Positions 43,984 to 52,788 of a stretch of DNA of 64,000 bases are shown here, in pieces. Below the pieces are notes generated by a model that searched no databases, was not told the origin of the DNA, and saw only the letters and a list, made by a program, of their open reading frames with translations. The DNA comes from Sphingomonadales bacterium (lineage in GTDB: Bacteria; Pseudomonadota; Alphaproteobacteria; Sphingomonadales; Sphingomonadaceae): contig JAIXUQ010000067.1 of the NCBI GenBank assembly GCA_027483465.1, positions 1-64,000 on the forward strand. The letters run 5' to 3'. Position numbers and translations under genes: made by a program. Position 1 is the first letter of the stretch. Each line of letters starts with the position of its first letter.

Positions 43984-44844
43984 GTGACCGAGTTCGCACT
44001 GCCTCTGCTGTTCGCCACCGTGCTGTGGTTTGTCGCCACCGGTTTTGTCCTGTGGCTGGACAAGCTGCCCAGCCATACGTGGCCGATCAGCATTACCATG
44101 GCCACCATGGCTTCCGGTTTTGCCATGGGCGGGATCATTGCCACGGCAGAGGAAACCAGCCCTTGGGCGGCCTATGTGGCGTTTGCCTGCGCACTCGTGT
44201 TGTGGGGCTGGCACGAATTGTCGTTTCTGATGGGATTTGTCACCGGGCCAAACCGGGAGCCGTGCCCACCTGATGCACGCGGTTGGCGGCGGTTCCGGCT
44301 GGCGGCCGCAACATTGATTTATCATGAGGTGGCGATGTTCCTTTGTCTGATTGCGCTTGCCGCGGCGACATGGGGCAAGGCCAACCAGACCGCGACGCTG
44401 ACATTCCTCTTGTTGTTCGTCATGCGGCTTTCCGCGAAGTTCAATATCTTCGCTGGCGTGCCTCACCTGTCCACCGAAATGATGCCGGACCACATGCGCT
44501 ATCTGGCAAGCTATTTTCGCATTGCCCCGCCGCGCTGGTTTTTCCTTGCATCGGTGTCGGGCATCGCCGTGCTGGCTGCGTGGTTGGCTGACAAGGCGCT
44601 GTCCAGCCAGGATGGGATCGCTACTGGTTATGCACTGGCGTTCGCGCTGGTCGCCTTGGCATTTCTTGAACATGGATTTCTTGTCGTCCCCTGGCAGGAT
44701 ACCGCCATGTTCCGCTGGGCCATGCCCGAACACTTGCGCCAGCCGGCGCGCTCCACTGTCAAGCCCGCAATGACAGAGTCGGCGAATGTGTCAGCCCAGC
44801 CTGACACGAATCCACTTGCGGTGCGACAAAATGCCGTGCAATGA
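43984..44844 (+). CDS. puhE: Photosynthetic complex assembly protein PuhE
   Basis: A 286-aa polytopic membrane protein (about 7 TM helices) that modulates bacteriochlorophyll production and complex assembly in Rhodobacter. Features include WGWHELSFLMGFVTGP, FNIFAGVPHLSTEMMPDHMR and YLASYFR, diagnostic of this family. GTG start. Its C-terminal codons contain an exact PpsR-type palindrome that lies upstream of hemA. Confidence 0.94.
   Translation: MTEFALPLLFATVLWFVATGFVLWLDKLPSHTWPISITMATMASGFAMGGIIATAEETSPWAAYVAFACALVLWGWHELSFLMGFVTGPNREPCPPDARGWRRFRLAAATLIYHEVAMFLCLIALAAATWGKANQTATLTFLLLFVMRLSAKFNIFAGVPHLSTEMMPDHMRYLASYFRIAPPRWFFLASVSGIAVLAAWLADKALSSQDGIATGYALAFALVALAFLEHGFLVVPWQDTAMFRWAMPEHLRQPARSTVKPAMTESANVSAQPDTNPLAVRQNAVQ
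44789..44806. promoter_or_regulatory. PpsR/CrtJ binding site upstream of hemA, inside puhE
   Basis: TGTCAGCCCAGCCTGACA is an exact TGT-N12-ACA match with fully symmetrical TGTCA/TGACA halves; the symmetry extends to GTGTCAG / CTGACAC (44788-44807). It sits 58 bases before the hemA ATG, in coding sequence for the puhE C-terminus. PpsR/CrtJ is known to control tetrapyrrole genes including hemA in some purple bacteria. Confidence 0.75.
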
Positions 44845-44864
44845 ACGGCGCCGGGAGAAGATGA

Positions 44865-46088
44865 ATGGACTTTGAAGCTCACTTCCAGGCGGCGCTGGAC
44901 GGCTTGAAAGAACGCGGAAATTACCGCGTGTTCGCCGAACTTCAGCGGCACAAGGGTGACTATCCGCATGCGACACGCTACCTAGATGATGGCCGCACGC
45001 AGGACGTTACGGTTTGGTGCTCAAACGACTATCTCGGTATGGGTCAGCACCCCGATGTGCTTCGGGCCATGCACGAAGAGTTGGACAAATCGGGCGCTGG
45101 TGCCGGAGGCACGCGCAACATCTCCGGTACGATGCATGTCCATCGCCAACTGGAGCTGGAGTTGGCCGATCTGCATAACAAGGAAGACGCCCTCCTGTTC
45201 ACCTCGGGCTACGTGTCGAATTGGGCAGCGCTGTCGACTCTGGCCAGCAAGATCCCGGGCTGCGTGGTCTTTTCGGATGCACTCAACCACGCATCGATGA
45301 TCGAAGGCATTCGTCACAGCCGTGCCAAATGTCACGTCTTCAAGCACAATGATGCCGAGGATTTGGACCGGCTGCTCAGCCAATATGGCCCGGATGTTCC
45401 AAAGCTGGTCGCGTTCGAAAGCGTTTATTCGATGGATGGCGATATCGCACCCATCAAGGAGATTTGCGACGTCGCTGATAAGCACGGCGCCATGACCTAC
45501 ATCGACGAAGTCCACGCTGTTGGCATGTACGGCCCACGCGGCGGAGGCGTTGCTGAGCGCGAAGGCCTGATGGGCCGACTTACGGTAATCGAAGGGACAC
45601 TCGCCAAGGCATACGGAGTGGTCGGCGGCTATATCGCCGGGTCCAAGGCGCTCTGTGATTTCGTGCGCAGCTTCGCTTCTGGGTTCATTTTCACCACAGC
45701 GCTGCCGCCGGCGATTGCCGCTGGCGCCCTGGCGTCGGTGAAACATCTGAAGGCCAGTCCGTTTGAACGCAAACGCCAGCAGGAGCGGGTAGCCAAGGTC
45801 CGTGCCGCTCTGCGTGCTACTGGCATTCCGCAGCTCGACAATCCCAGTCACATCATCCCGGTGATGGTGGGTGATGCCAAAAAGGCCAAGATGATCAGCG
45901 ATTGGCTGATGGAGCATCATGGCATCTATGTGCAGCCCATCAACTATCCGACCGTGCCCGTGGGCACCGAGCGGTTGCGCATCACGCCTGGGCCAGTGCA
46001 CAGCGATGACGATATTGATCGTCTGGTGAAGGCGCTGTCTGACATCTGGGGTCAATGTGCGTTGCACCGCGTGGAAGCGGCGGCCTGA
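44865..46088 (+). CDS. hemA: 5-aminolevulinate synthase
   Basis: PLP-dependent condensation of glycine and succinyl-CoA, the first tetrapyrrole step in alphaproteobacteria. The 407-aa protein has the PLP lysine at Lys248 ([10 protein letters not shown]), as in Rhodobacter HemA, the [11 protein letters not shown] block, and [14 protein letters not shown] hairpin terminator follows. It closes the photosynthesis operon and supplies it with precursor. Confidence 0.98.
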   Translation: MDFEAHFQAALDGLKERGNYRVFAELQRHKGDYPHATRYLDDGRTQDVTVWCSNDYLGMGQHPDVLRAMHEELDKSGAGAGGTRNISGTMHVHRQLELELADLHNKEDALLFTSGYVSNWAALSTLASKIPGCVVFSDALNHASMIEGIRHSRAKCHVFKHNDAEDLDRLLSQYGPDVPKLVAFESVYSMDGDIAPIKEICDVADKHGAMTYIDEVHAVGMYGPRGGGVAEREGLMGRLTVIEGTLAKAYGVVGGYIAGSKALCDFVRSFASGFIFTTALPPAIAAGALASVKHLKASPFERKRQQERVAKVRAALRATGIPQLDNPSHIIPVMVGDAKKAKMISDWLMEHHGIYVQPINYPTVPVGTERLRITPGPVHSDDDIDRLVKALSDIWGQCALHRVEAAA

Positions 46089-46113
46089 ACCACACCATAC
46101 CCGTGATCTTGAA

Positions 46114-46144
46114 TGGCCCGGCAGCTCCGCTGTCGGGCCATTTG
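46114..46144 (+). terminator. Hairpin terminator after hemA
   Basis: TGGCCCGGCA (46114-46123) pairs with TGTCGGGCCA (46131-46140) through 9 Watson-Crick pairs and one G-T, with a 7-base loop, followed by TTTGCTT. The U-tract is short, so termination may be partial. Confidence 0.6.
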
Positions 46145-46219
46145 CTTGCAACCGGCCTCTTGTCTGTTGGCCACGATCTGATTACCGCAATGTCATGTTA
46201 ATCCACCAGGAGCGCTGAC

Positions 46220-47188
46220 GTGGCCCTTGACGCCCTTTTGCAGCCGGTGGTGCTGTTCTTCTTGCTCGGAGCCTTGGCAGCCCTGGTCCGTTCCGATCTT
46301 GCGATCCCGGAAGCGGTGGCAAAGGGCATTTCCCTTTACCTCATGATGTCGATTGGGCTGCGCGGCGGTGGCGAAGTGAGTGAAAGCGGCTTCACCCATG
46401 ATATGTTGATGGCAGGCGGTGCCGGGTTGGCGCTCAGTTTCCTGCTGCCACTTCCAGCCTTTTGGCTGCTGCGCAAAGTTGGCCAGCTGGATCGCACCAA
46501 CGCCGCTGCGGTGGCCGCGCACTATGGCTCGGTGAGCGTGGTCACTTTCGCCACAGGTTCGGAAATTCTCCGTCAGGCCGGCATGGCCCCGGCGGGCTTC
46601 ATGGTGGCGGTGCTAGCTGTCATGGAGACCCCGGCGATCATCACGGGCTTGCTGCTGGCGCGGGCCCAATCCGCCGGCAGCTTGGCACCCCGTGGCGGGC
46701 TTTTGCACGAGACCTTCCTTAATGGCTCCGTGATCTTGCTGCTGGGCAGTTTTGTCATCGGGCTGGTTGCCGGCAAACCCGGCATGGCGCCCATTGCGCC
46801 AGTGTTTGATGTGCCATTCCGCGGTATGCTGTGCATCTTCCTGCTCGACATGGGCCTGATCGCCGCGCGGCGTTTGCTTGATCGGCGTGCATTGGGTGCG
46901 CGCACCGCGCTGCTGGCGTTGCTCTTGCCGCTCATCAACGGCACGCTTGGCGTGGTCATTGGTGTTGAGTTGGGACTAGGCGCCGGTTCGGCAGCAGCGC
47001 TCGGCATTTTGGCTGGCTCCGCCAGTTACATTGCCGTGCCGGCCGTGATGCGGCTGGCGCTTCCCGCCGCTGATCCCGGCCTCTATCTCGGCATGAGTCT
47101 GGCGGTTACCTTTCCGTTCAACCTGACCATTGGCATTGCCTATTATGGTTGGCTGGCCGCTCACGTCTGGCCATTGATCCGGGGATAG
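46220..47188 (+). CDS. sbtA: SbtA-like sodium-dependent bicarbonate transporter
   Basis: A 322-aa inner-membrane protein with about 10 TM helices in two inverted repeats. The conserved GLRGGGEVSESGF and ALAVMETPAIITGLLLA-type sequences are typical of SbtA (formerly DUF897). GTG start with GGAG upstream. Cyanobacterial SbtA (about 370 aa) imports HCO3- with Na+; proteobacterial relatives are shorter. It is 6 bases before an SbtB/PII-like gene, which supports the call. Confidence 0.88.
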   Translation: MALDALLQPVVLFFLLGALAALVRSDLAIPEAVAKGISLYLMMSIGLRGGGEVSESGFTHDMLMAGGAGLALSFLLPLPAFWLLRKVGQLDRTNAAAVAAHYGSVSVVTFATGSEILRQAGMAPAGFMVAVLAVMETPAIITGLLLARAQSAGSLAPRGGLLHETFLNGSVILLLGSFVIGLVAGKPGMAPIAPVFDVPFRGMLCIFLLDMGLIAARRLLDRRALGARTALLALLLPLINGTLGVVIGVELGLGAGSAAALGILAGSASYIAVPAVMRLALPAADPGLYLGMSLAVTFPFNLTIGIAYYGWLAAHVWPLIRG

Positions 47189-47194
47189 TCTGGG

Positions 47195-47509
47195 ATGACC
47201 ACCACCACCCACCGCCGCCGCATCGAAGTCCTGGCCGACGAACCGCTGATATCGGTGATCGTCCGTCTCGCCGCCGAGGCCGGCATAGGCCATTATACGC
47301 TGCTGCCCACCTTGGGCGGCGCTGGCGCGCATGGTCGTTGGCGGGATGACCAATTGTCGGGCGCCACAGCCAAGGTGATGTTTCTGGCCATCACCAGCCG
47401 CGATCATGCCGATGCATTCATCGACCGGCTGGCACCGCTGCTGGAAAGCCATCACCTCATGCTGATGTCCAGTGATGTCGAGGTGGTGCGCAGCGGCAAG
47501 TTCGATTGA
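47195..47509 (+). CDS. sbtB: SbtB-like PII signalling protein
   Basis: A 104-aa ferredoxin-like PII protein. It has a strand RRIEVLADEPLISVIVRLAA, the T-loop start GHYTLLPTLGGAGAHGRW, and the C-terminal strand SSDVEVVRSGKF. SbtB binds adenine nucleotides and controls SbtA. The redox-active C-terminal CGPxGC loop of cyanobacterial SbtB is missing. Pairing with SbtA is the main evidence for substrate. Confidence 0.85.
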   Translation: MTTTTHRRRIEVLADEPLISVIVRLAAEAGIGHYTLLPTLGGAGAHGRWRDDQLSGATAKVMFLAITSRDHADAFIDRLAPLLESHHLMLMSSDVEVVRSGKFD

Positions 47510-47633
47510 GCGACTGTTGCGCTGCAGCAACGTCTTCAAATTGCAAAACTTCATACACGCTTCTGCCATCGAACCGGCATCAATCTGCAATCTCCACCTG
47601 TGATGGGGGCCCGTCGATCACAGGAGATACGCG

Positions 47634-49928
47634 ATGACGATGAACGAACTGCGGCTTGCCCTGCTGGCCACCACGCTGATCGCCGCCCCGGCCATGGCCC
47701 GTGACGAGGTCGATGCGGAAGCCACAGCCAGCGAAGAAGCCGAGATTGTCGTTTATGGTAAGGGCGAAGTCCGACAGGTCACCGAGATCAAGGCTGACGA
47801 TATCAAGCTGACCGTGCCGGGCGCCAGCCCGTTCATCGCCATCCAGAAGCTGCCGGGTGTCAACTTCCAATCGGCCGACCCGTTCGGCGTGTATGAATGG
47901 TCGACCCGCATCACGCTGCGCGGCTTCAACCAGAATCAGCTGGGCTTCACGCTGGACGGGGTGCCGCTGGGTGACATGAGCTATGGCAACACCAACGGCC
48001 TGCACATCAGCCGCGCCATCATTGCCGACAATATCGGCCGCACCCGGGTGAGCCAGGGCGCCGGCGCGCTCGGCACCGCCTCCACCTCCAACCTTGGCGG
48101 CACCATCGAATTCTTCAGCCGTGCACCGCAGGACGAATTGGGCATCGCAGCCAACGCCACTTATGGCGATAACGAAACGCTGCGTCTGTTCGGCACGCTC
48201 GATACCGGCGATCTGGGCGGCTTCAAGGCCTATATCAGCGCCGCGCATCTGACCGCCGACAAGTGGAAGGGCGTGGGCGTGCAGCGTGCCACGCAGGTGA
48301 ACGCCAAGGCGGTGGCGACCCTGGCTGAAGACGTGACCTTCACGGCTTTTGTGAACTTCACTGACCGTAAGGAAAATGATTATCAGGACTTCAGCCAGGA
48401 TATGCTGAATCGGCTTGGCCCGTTCTGGGACAATATCTCAGGCGATTGGCCGCTGGCGGTGCGCGTGGCGTTCATCGGCGCCAACCGCGGCGATACCGGC
48501 GTCTCTGTCGCGGCCAACAATTTCGGCACCAGCTATCCGACACCGATCCGCACCGTTGACGACGCCTATTTCGATGCCGCGGGCCTGCGTCGCGACTGGC
48601 TGGCCGGCGGCCGGCTTGAAGGCAGGTTATCCGATCGGGTCACTGCTGGCGTCCAGCTCTATTACCATAGCAACAAGGGCCAGGGTTCGTGGATCACGCC
48701 CTATCGCGCCAGCCCGGGTGGGCTGCCGTTGAGCTTCCGCACCACCGAGTATGAAATCAGCCGTGTCGGTGTGCTCGGCGATGTCACTGCCACGCTGGGC
48801 GCCAACACGCTTCGGCTCAACATGTGGTACGAGAATAATGACTTCGAGCAGGCCCGTCGCTTCTACGACATGGGCACCAGCCAGACCACGCCGCTGACCA
48901 GCGCGCTCACCTATCAGTCGAACCCGTTCTTCACCCAGTGGAATAACGACTACAACACCCGCACCTTCCAATATGCGGTGCAGGATCAGTGGGATGTCAC
49001 CGATGCTTTCTCGGTGAGCGTTGGGTTCAAGGGGCAGAGCGTCAAGCTGCGCGCCGCCGCCATCAACCCGGTGCCGGGCCCGCTCGCGCTGGGCCGCATC
49101 AAGTCAGAAGACCTGTTCATGCCGCAGGTCGGCCTGCTCTACAAACTGGGTGGCGGCAATGAGCTGTTCGCCAACTTCACCGAAAACCAGCGCGCTTTCA
49201 CGGCTGCAGCCACCACCGGTCCGTTTGCCACGTCAGCTGCCGGCTTTGCGGTGATCTCCAGCCAACTGCGGCCGGAGAAGACCAACACGTTTGAAGCCGG
49301 CTTCCGGTTTGGCCAAGGCAATCTGAGTGGTGTGATCGCCGCCTATCTGGTCAATTTCTCCAACCGGCTCCTGTCGATCCCGCAGGGCCCGGGCATTGTT
49401 GGCAACGCCTCGCTGCTGTCAAACGTGGGCGACGTGCGTTCTCTCGGCGCGGAAATCGGCCTGCAGTGGCAGCCAGTCAAGGCGCTGACCGTTACGGCGT
49501 CCTATGCCTACAACGAAAACACCTATCGTGATGATGTGGTGAATGCGGCCGGCACCGTGGTGCAGGCGATCCGCGGCCGGACCGTGGTCGACAGCCCGCG
49601 CAGCATCGCCAACCTGGAACTGGCCTATGATGATGGCAGTCTCTACGCCCGCGCCAATGCCAATGCCATGTCGGGCCGCTTCTTCACCTTCTCCAACGAT
49701 CGCTCGGTCGGCGGGCGCGTGGTGGTGGATGGCAAGATCGGCTATCGGATCAGCAGCGACAGCCGCTGGCTGAACGGCTTGGCTGTCGAAGCATCGGCAA
49801 GCAATCTGTTTGACCGTCGCTATGTGGCCACCATCGGTTCCAACGGGTTTGGCTTTAGCGGCGACAACCAGACGCTGCTGCCGGCCGCGCCGCGCCAGTT
49901 CTTCGTGACGCTGCGCAAGGACTTCTGA
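47634..49928 (+). CDS. TonB-dependent outer-membrane receptor
   Basis: A 764-aa protein with a signal peptide (residues 1-22, ending AMA), a TonB box-like EIVVYG, a plug domain (LRGFNQNQLGFTLDGVPLGD, SQGAGALGTASTSNLGGTIE) and a 22-strand barrel ending in the aromatic KDF. AGGAGA lies 10 bases before ATG 47634; ATG 47640 is the alternative. Its substrate is unknown. The 124 bases upstream contain GTTGC/GCAAC (47516-47531), a possible weak hairpin after sbtB. Confidence 0.95.
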   Translation: MTMNELRLALLATTLIAAPAMARDEVDAEATASEEAEIVVYGKGEVRQVTEIKADDIKLTVPGASPFIAIQKLPGVNFQSADPFGVYEWSTRITLRGFNQNQLGFTLDGVPLGDMSYGNTNGLHISRAIIADNIGRTRVSQGAGALGTASTSNLGGTIEFFSRAPQDELGIAANATYGDNETLRLFGTLDTGDLGGFKAYISAAHLTADKWKGVGVQRATQVNAKAVATLAEDVTFTAFVNFTDRKENDYQDFSQDMLNRLGPFWDNISGDWPLAVRVAFIGANRGDTGVSVAANNFGTSYPTPIRTVDDAYFDAAGLRRDWLAGGRLEGRLSDRVTAGVQLYYHSNKGQGSWITPYRASPGGLPLSFRTTEYEISRVGVLGDVTATLGANTLRLNMWYENNDFEQARRFYDMGTSQTTPLTSALTYQSNPFFTQWNNDYNTRTFQYAVQDQWDVTDAFSVSVGFKGQSVKLRAAAINPVPGPLALGRIKSEDLFMPQVGLLYKLGGGNELFANFTENQRAFTAAATTGPFATSAAGFAVISSQLRPEKTNTFEAGFRFGQGNLSGVIAAYLVNFSNRLLSIPQGPGIVGNASLLSNVGDVRSLGAEIGLQWQPVKALTVTASYAYNENTYRDDVVNAAGTVVQAIRGRTVVDSPRSIANLELAYDDGSLYARANANAMSGRFFTFSNDRSVGGRVVVDGKIGYRISSDSRWLNGLAVEASASNLFDRRYVATIGSNGFGFSGDNQTLLPAAPRQFFVTLRKDF

Positions 49929-49936
49929 GGTCTGCC

Positions 49937-49984
49937 AAAAAAGTGTTGGGCGGGTTGGCGCAGCGCGAAGCCAGCCCGTCCTTT
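49937..49984. terminator. Bidirectional terminator between TonB receptor and injection-system operon
   Basis: A 12-bp imperfect stem (GGGCGGGTTGGC at 49948-49959 with GCCAGCCCGTCC at 49970-49981, two G-T pairs) is flanked by AAAAAA on the left and TTT on the right. It reads as a terminator for the receptor (+) and, on the other strand, with a TTTTTT tract, for the leftward operon. Confidence 0.7.
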
Positions 49985-52788
49985 CACTCGAACAGGATTT
50001 CCACGCGGCGGTTGCCAGTGGGCGTTGTGGCACCGACATTCTCCTGGTTGCCCATGGCTTCCACCCGCACCATCTGGGCTGGCACGCCCAACCGTACCAG
50101 TTCGGCCTCGATCGCGGCAGCTCTGCGCTGGCTCAGGGCCAGTTGCTGTTGCGGTGTACCGGCGCCATCGTCATGCCCGCGCACCACCACGGTCTTGCCA
50201 GTGGTGCGCTGCTGGTCGGCCAGTTCCTTCAGCATGGCCGCCACATTGGCATTGTTGGCCAGGCGGCCAACGAGGCTGCCCAGTTCAAAACCCAGCTCAG
50301 CCTTTTTTTCGCTCTTCGGCCCGGGGGACATGATCAGGAACAGCTCAAGATCGCCGGCGCGTACGGGTTCCCGTTCATCCAACAGCAGCTCCCGGCGGGT
50401 AATGCCCGCACTTGTGCCCAGATGTTGGCCATTGAACCAGATTGGCCGCCCGGTCTTTTCGTCAGTGCCAAACACGAGCGCGCCCCGCACGCGGATACGA
50501 CACAATACCGGGCCTGCATCGGGAAAGGCCCATCCCAGCCGCTTGAGCTCGTCGGACAGTTGGCCGGTGACACGACTGCCAAAGCCGTGACGCAGGGCTG
50601 ATTGCAGAAACAGCCGTGTCAGCCGGTTTGGGCTCCAGACGATATCGCCACCACTGATCTTGACCTGACCAGCCAAGCGCGTGGTGCGGGTGGCGAATGG
50701 CTGGGTAAAGCCGGATTGTACTGCCGACGTGCCCGCGGCTTCCAACCAGTGTCGCTTGTCCGGATCCGTGGTCGGGTAGGGTAGATCAAGCGCCACCTCT
50801 ACCAGCGGATCATCAGCCCGTGGCTGGCAATCCAGGCTCTTTGCGTCGGTAGCGAAAACGATGTTCTCCAGGATATCGACAGCATTGATGATCAGGCCGT
50901 TGAGGATGAGCTTCTCGTCCACCAGATCGATGGGCTTGGGCCCACCGGTCAGTCTGATCTGGCGGATACAGATGCTGGGTGGTTTGCGGTCGTCAAGGGC
51001 GGCGCACAGCCGTTCCAGGGCATCCTGCACCGTGTTTGCCGGGGCCAGCGTCGGACAGTTTCCCGGGGGCTGAAATGACGTTTGCCCGGCACTGTCGAAC
51101 CGGGCGCTGAATTGCACGGCAGGTGTCGCAGCCGGCTGCCCGGCCTCCAGCAGCACTGCCTCGATCCGGTGCGAGTCTCCCTGGCGGCCTGCATCAATGG
51201 CCCAGTTCACGCTGCACAGACCATCCATGCCGGTGATCGCCTCGCGGCCTTGCCCCGCCTGCACCATTACGCCATCCACCTGCACCGAGGGATGGCCAAC
51301 CGGCACCTGCCAACGGACGCGGGCCCCTGCAACTGGGTTGGCACCGCGCATCACGGCGACGCGCAAGGCGTGCGGCAGCGGCCGGAAGCTGCCCGGGCCG
51401 GCGTGCGCAGCGAACAGCGATTGGCCATCACCGCCACGGTACAGCAGCGCGCGATCGCTAAGGCTGGCAAAGGCGACACGGCAATCAACAGTGCCTGCTG
51501 CGCCCGCGGCGCTGGCGATGGCCAGCGGTGCATAGCGCCACGGTGGCCCCATCGGCGGCAGTGCTTGCGGGTTGGGCGTTTCGATATCAGGCCAGGCAAT
51601 GCTGCCATCGGCGCGCACGGCGGCGCTCCACCAATCGCCACGGCGCAGGCGGGCACCGGCTTGGGCGGCAATCTGGATTGCAATGCCGTCTCCCAGGTCA
51701 AAACTGCCGCCGGCTGCTGGCACCACCCGCACGCCCTCGCCATCGGGCCAGGCATCCCACAGCCGCAGATACCAGCGGCCGTTGCCGTTCACCCCGGTGG
51801 CGGCAATCGCCCCGGCCGCGGCCTCCACCAGTTGCACGCTGTCATCGTCCGCCTCGCCAATCCGAAACAGCCGGGTGCTGGCCATGGCTCCGCTGGCGTC
51901 AATATCGTCACCTTGCCGAACCAGTTCTGCCCATGCGCCCGGCGCGAACCAATTCAGCGGATCGAGCGCCGGCGGTTGCACGCTCACCCGTGTCCCGTTC
52001 ACGCCTGAAACACGCACCATCAGGCTGCCATTGCGCCGAGAAAACTTCAGCCGCAGCCCATCGATGCCAAAGCGCGGATCGTGTGGACCCGGGCTGTCCG
52101 CCAGCGCAATGCCGCCATCGACTTCAATCCGGTAAAGGAGGTTCTCAAACCGACTGTGCCCGCCAGTTGGGGTGAGCGAGCACGGATCGGCCGCCGGGGG
52201 TGCAACCGGCAGCGAGAAGGCAAGCCGGCCGCTGGAAGCGACAGACATGGCGATCCAGGCCGGATGAGCCATCACCGTCTCGCATGTTGGCGCGGGCACC
52301 CCCGGCAGTGGCACCGGTACGACCTGCCAATCCACAATCGCACGGCCTGATGCCTGCGCATCTCCCAGCGCCACATCGGTCAGTCCGGGCTCTTCGGCTG
52401 GATCAACATGGCGAACCAGTGCCCGCAGCGCCACGGCGAACGCGCCGGGGGCAATGGCACCGGCCCAAGGGTTGGGCTGATTGGCCAGCGTTGCCGGTGC
52501 GGCATTCACCACCTGCCAGCCATCCAGATAGGCTGTGCCAGCCGCAATGGTGATGCCCGCGCCGCCGCCCGCAACGGCAAAGCCATTGGAGCCGCCTGGC
52601 ACCAGCAGTCGTCCGGGGCTCCCAAGCATGTGAGCGTCGGCGCTTTCCAGCCGGCCCAGCAGCAGGGCCGCGCCATCGTTCACATCGGTATCAAGCAGCA
52701 CCTGCCCCTGCCGCGCCACCACAGAACGCAACGGGCGGGATTCCCGCACCGGAGCATGGGGACGGCTGGCATCATTGCGCATGGTCAT
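49984..52788 (-). CDS. Large CIS-cluster protein with N-terminal DUF6519-like and C-terminal OmpA domains
   Basis: Last gene of the contractile injection system operon, 934 aa, no signal peptide. The N-terminus has RPLRSVVARQGQVLLDTDVN, matching the DUF6519-type 'QGRVQLDADWNE' start found in tail-associated proteins, then a carbohydrate/beta-sandwich-like middle. Residues 840-934 form an OmpA-type peptidoglycan-binding domain: VVVRGHDDGAGTP, LALSQRRAAAIEAELVRLG, and terminal NRRVEILFE. It could tether the particle to the cell wall. Domain naming for the N-terminal part is by pattern only; the OmpA call is strong. Confidence 0.8.
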   Translation of the reverse strand: MTMRNDASRPHAPVRESRPLRSVVARQGQVLLDTDVNDGAALLLGRLESADAHMLGSPGRLLVPGGSNGFAVAGGGAGITIAAGTAYLDGWQVVNAAPATLANQPNPWAGAIAPGAFAVALRALVRHVDPAEEPGLTDVALGDAQASGRAIVDWQVVPVPLPGVPAPTCETVMAHPAWIAMSVASSGRLAFSLPVAPPAADPCSLTPTGGHSRFENLLYRIEVDGGIALADSPGPHDPRFGIDGLRLKFSRRNGSLMVRVSGVNGTRVSVQPPALDPLNWFAPGAWAELVRQGDDIDASGAMASTRLFRIGEADDDSVQLVEAAAGAIAATGVNGNGRWYLRLWDAWPDGEGVRVVPAAGGSFDLGDGIAIQIAAQAGARLRRGDWWSAAVRADGSIAWPDIETPNPQALPPMGPPWRYAPLAIASAAGAAGTVDCRVAFASLSDRALLYRGGDGQSLFAAHAGPGSFRPLPHALRVAVMRGANPVAGARVRWQVPVGHPSVQVDGVMVQAGQGREAITGMDGLCSVNWAIDAGRQGDSHRIEAVLLEAGQPAATPAVQFSARFDSAGQTSFQPPGNCPTLAPANTVQDALERLCAALDDRKPPSICIRQIRLTGGPKPIDLVDEKLILNGLIINAVDILENIVFATDAKSLDCQPRADDPLVEVALDLPYPTTDPDKRHWLEAAGTSAVQSGFTQPFATRTTRLAGQVKISGGDIVWSPNRLTRLFLQSALRHGFGSRVTGQLSDELKRLGWAFPDAGPVLCRIRVRGALVFGTDEKTGRPIWFNGQHLGTSAGITRRELLLDEREPVRAGDLELFLIMSPGPKSEKKAELGFELGSLVGRLANNANVAAMLKELADQQRTTGKTVVVRGHDDGAGTPQQQLALSQRRAAAIEAELVRLGVPAQMVRVEAMGNQENVGATTPTGNRRVEILFE

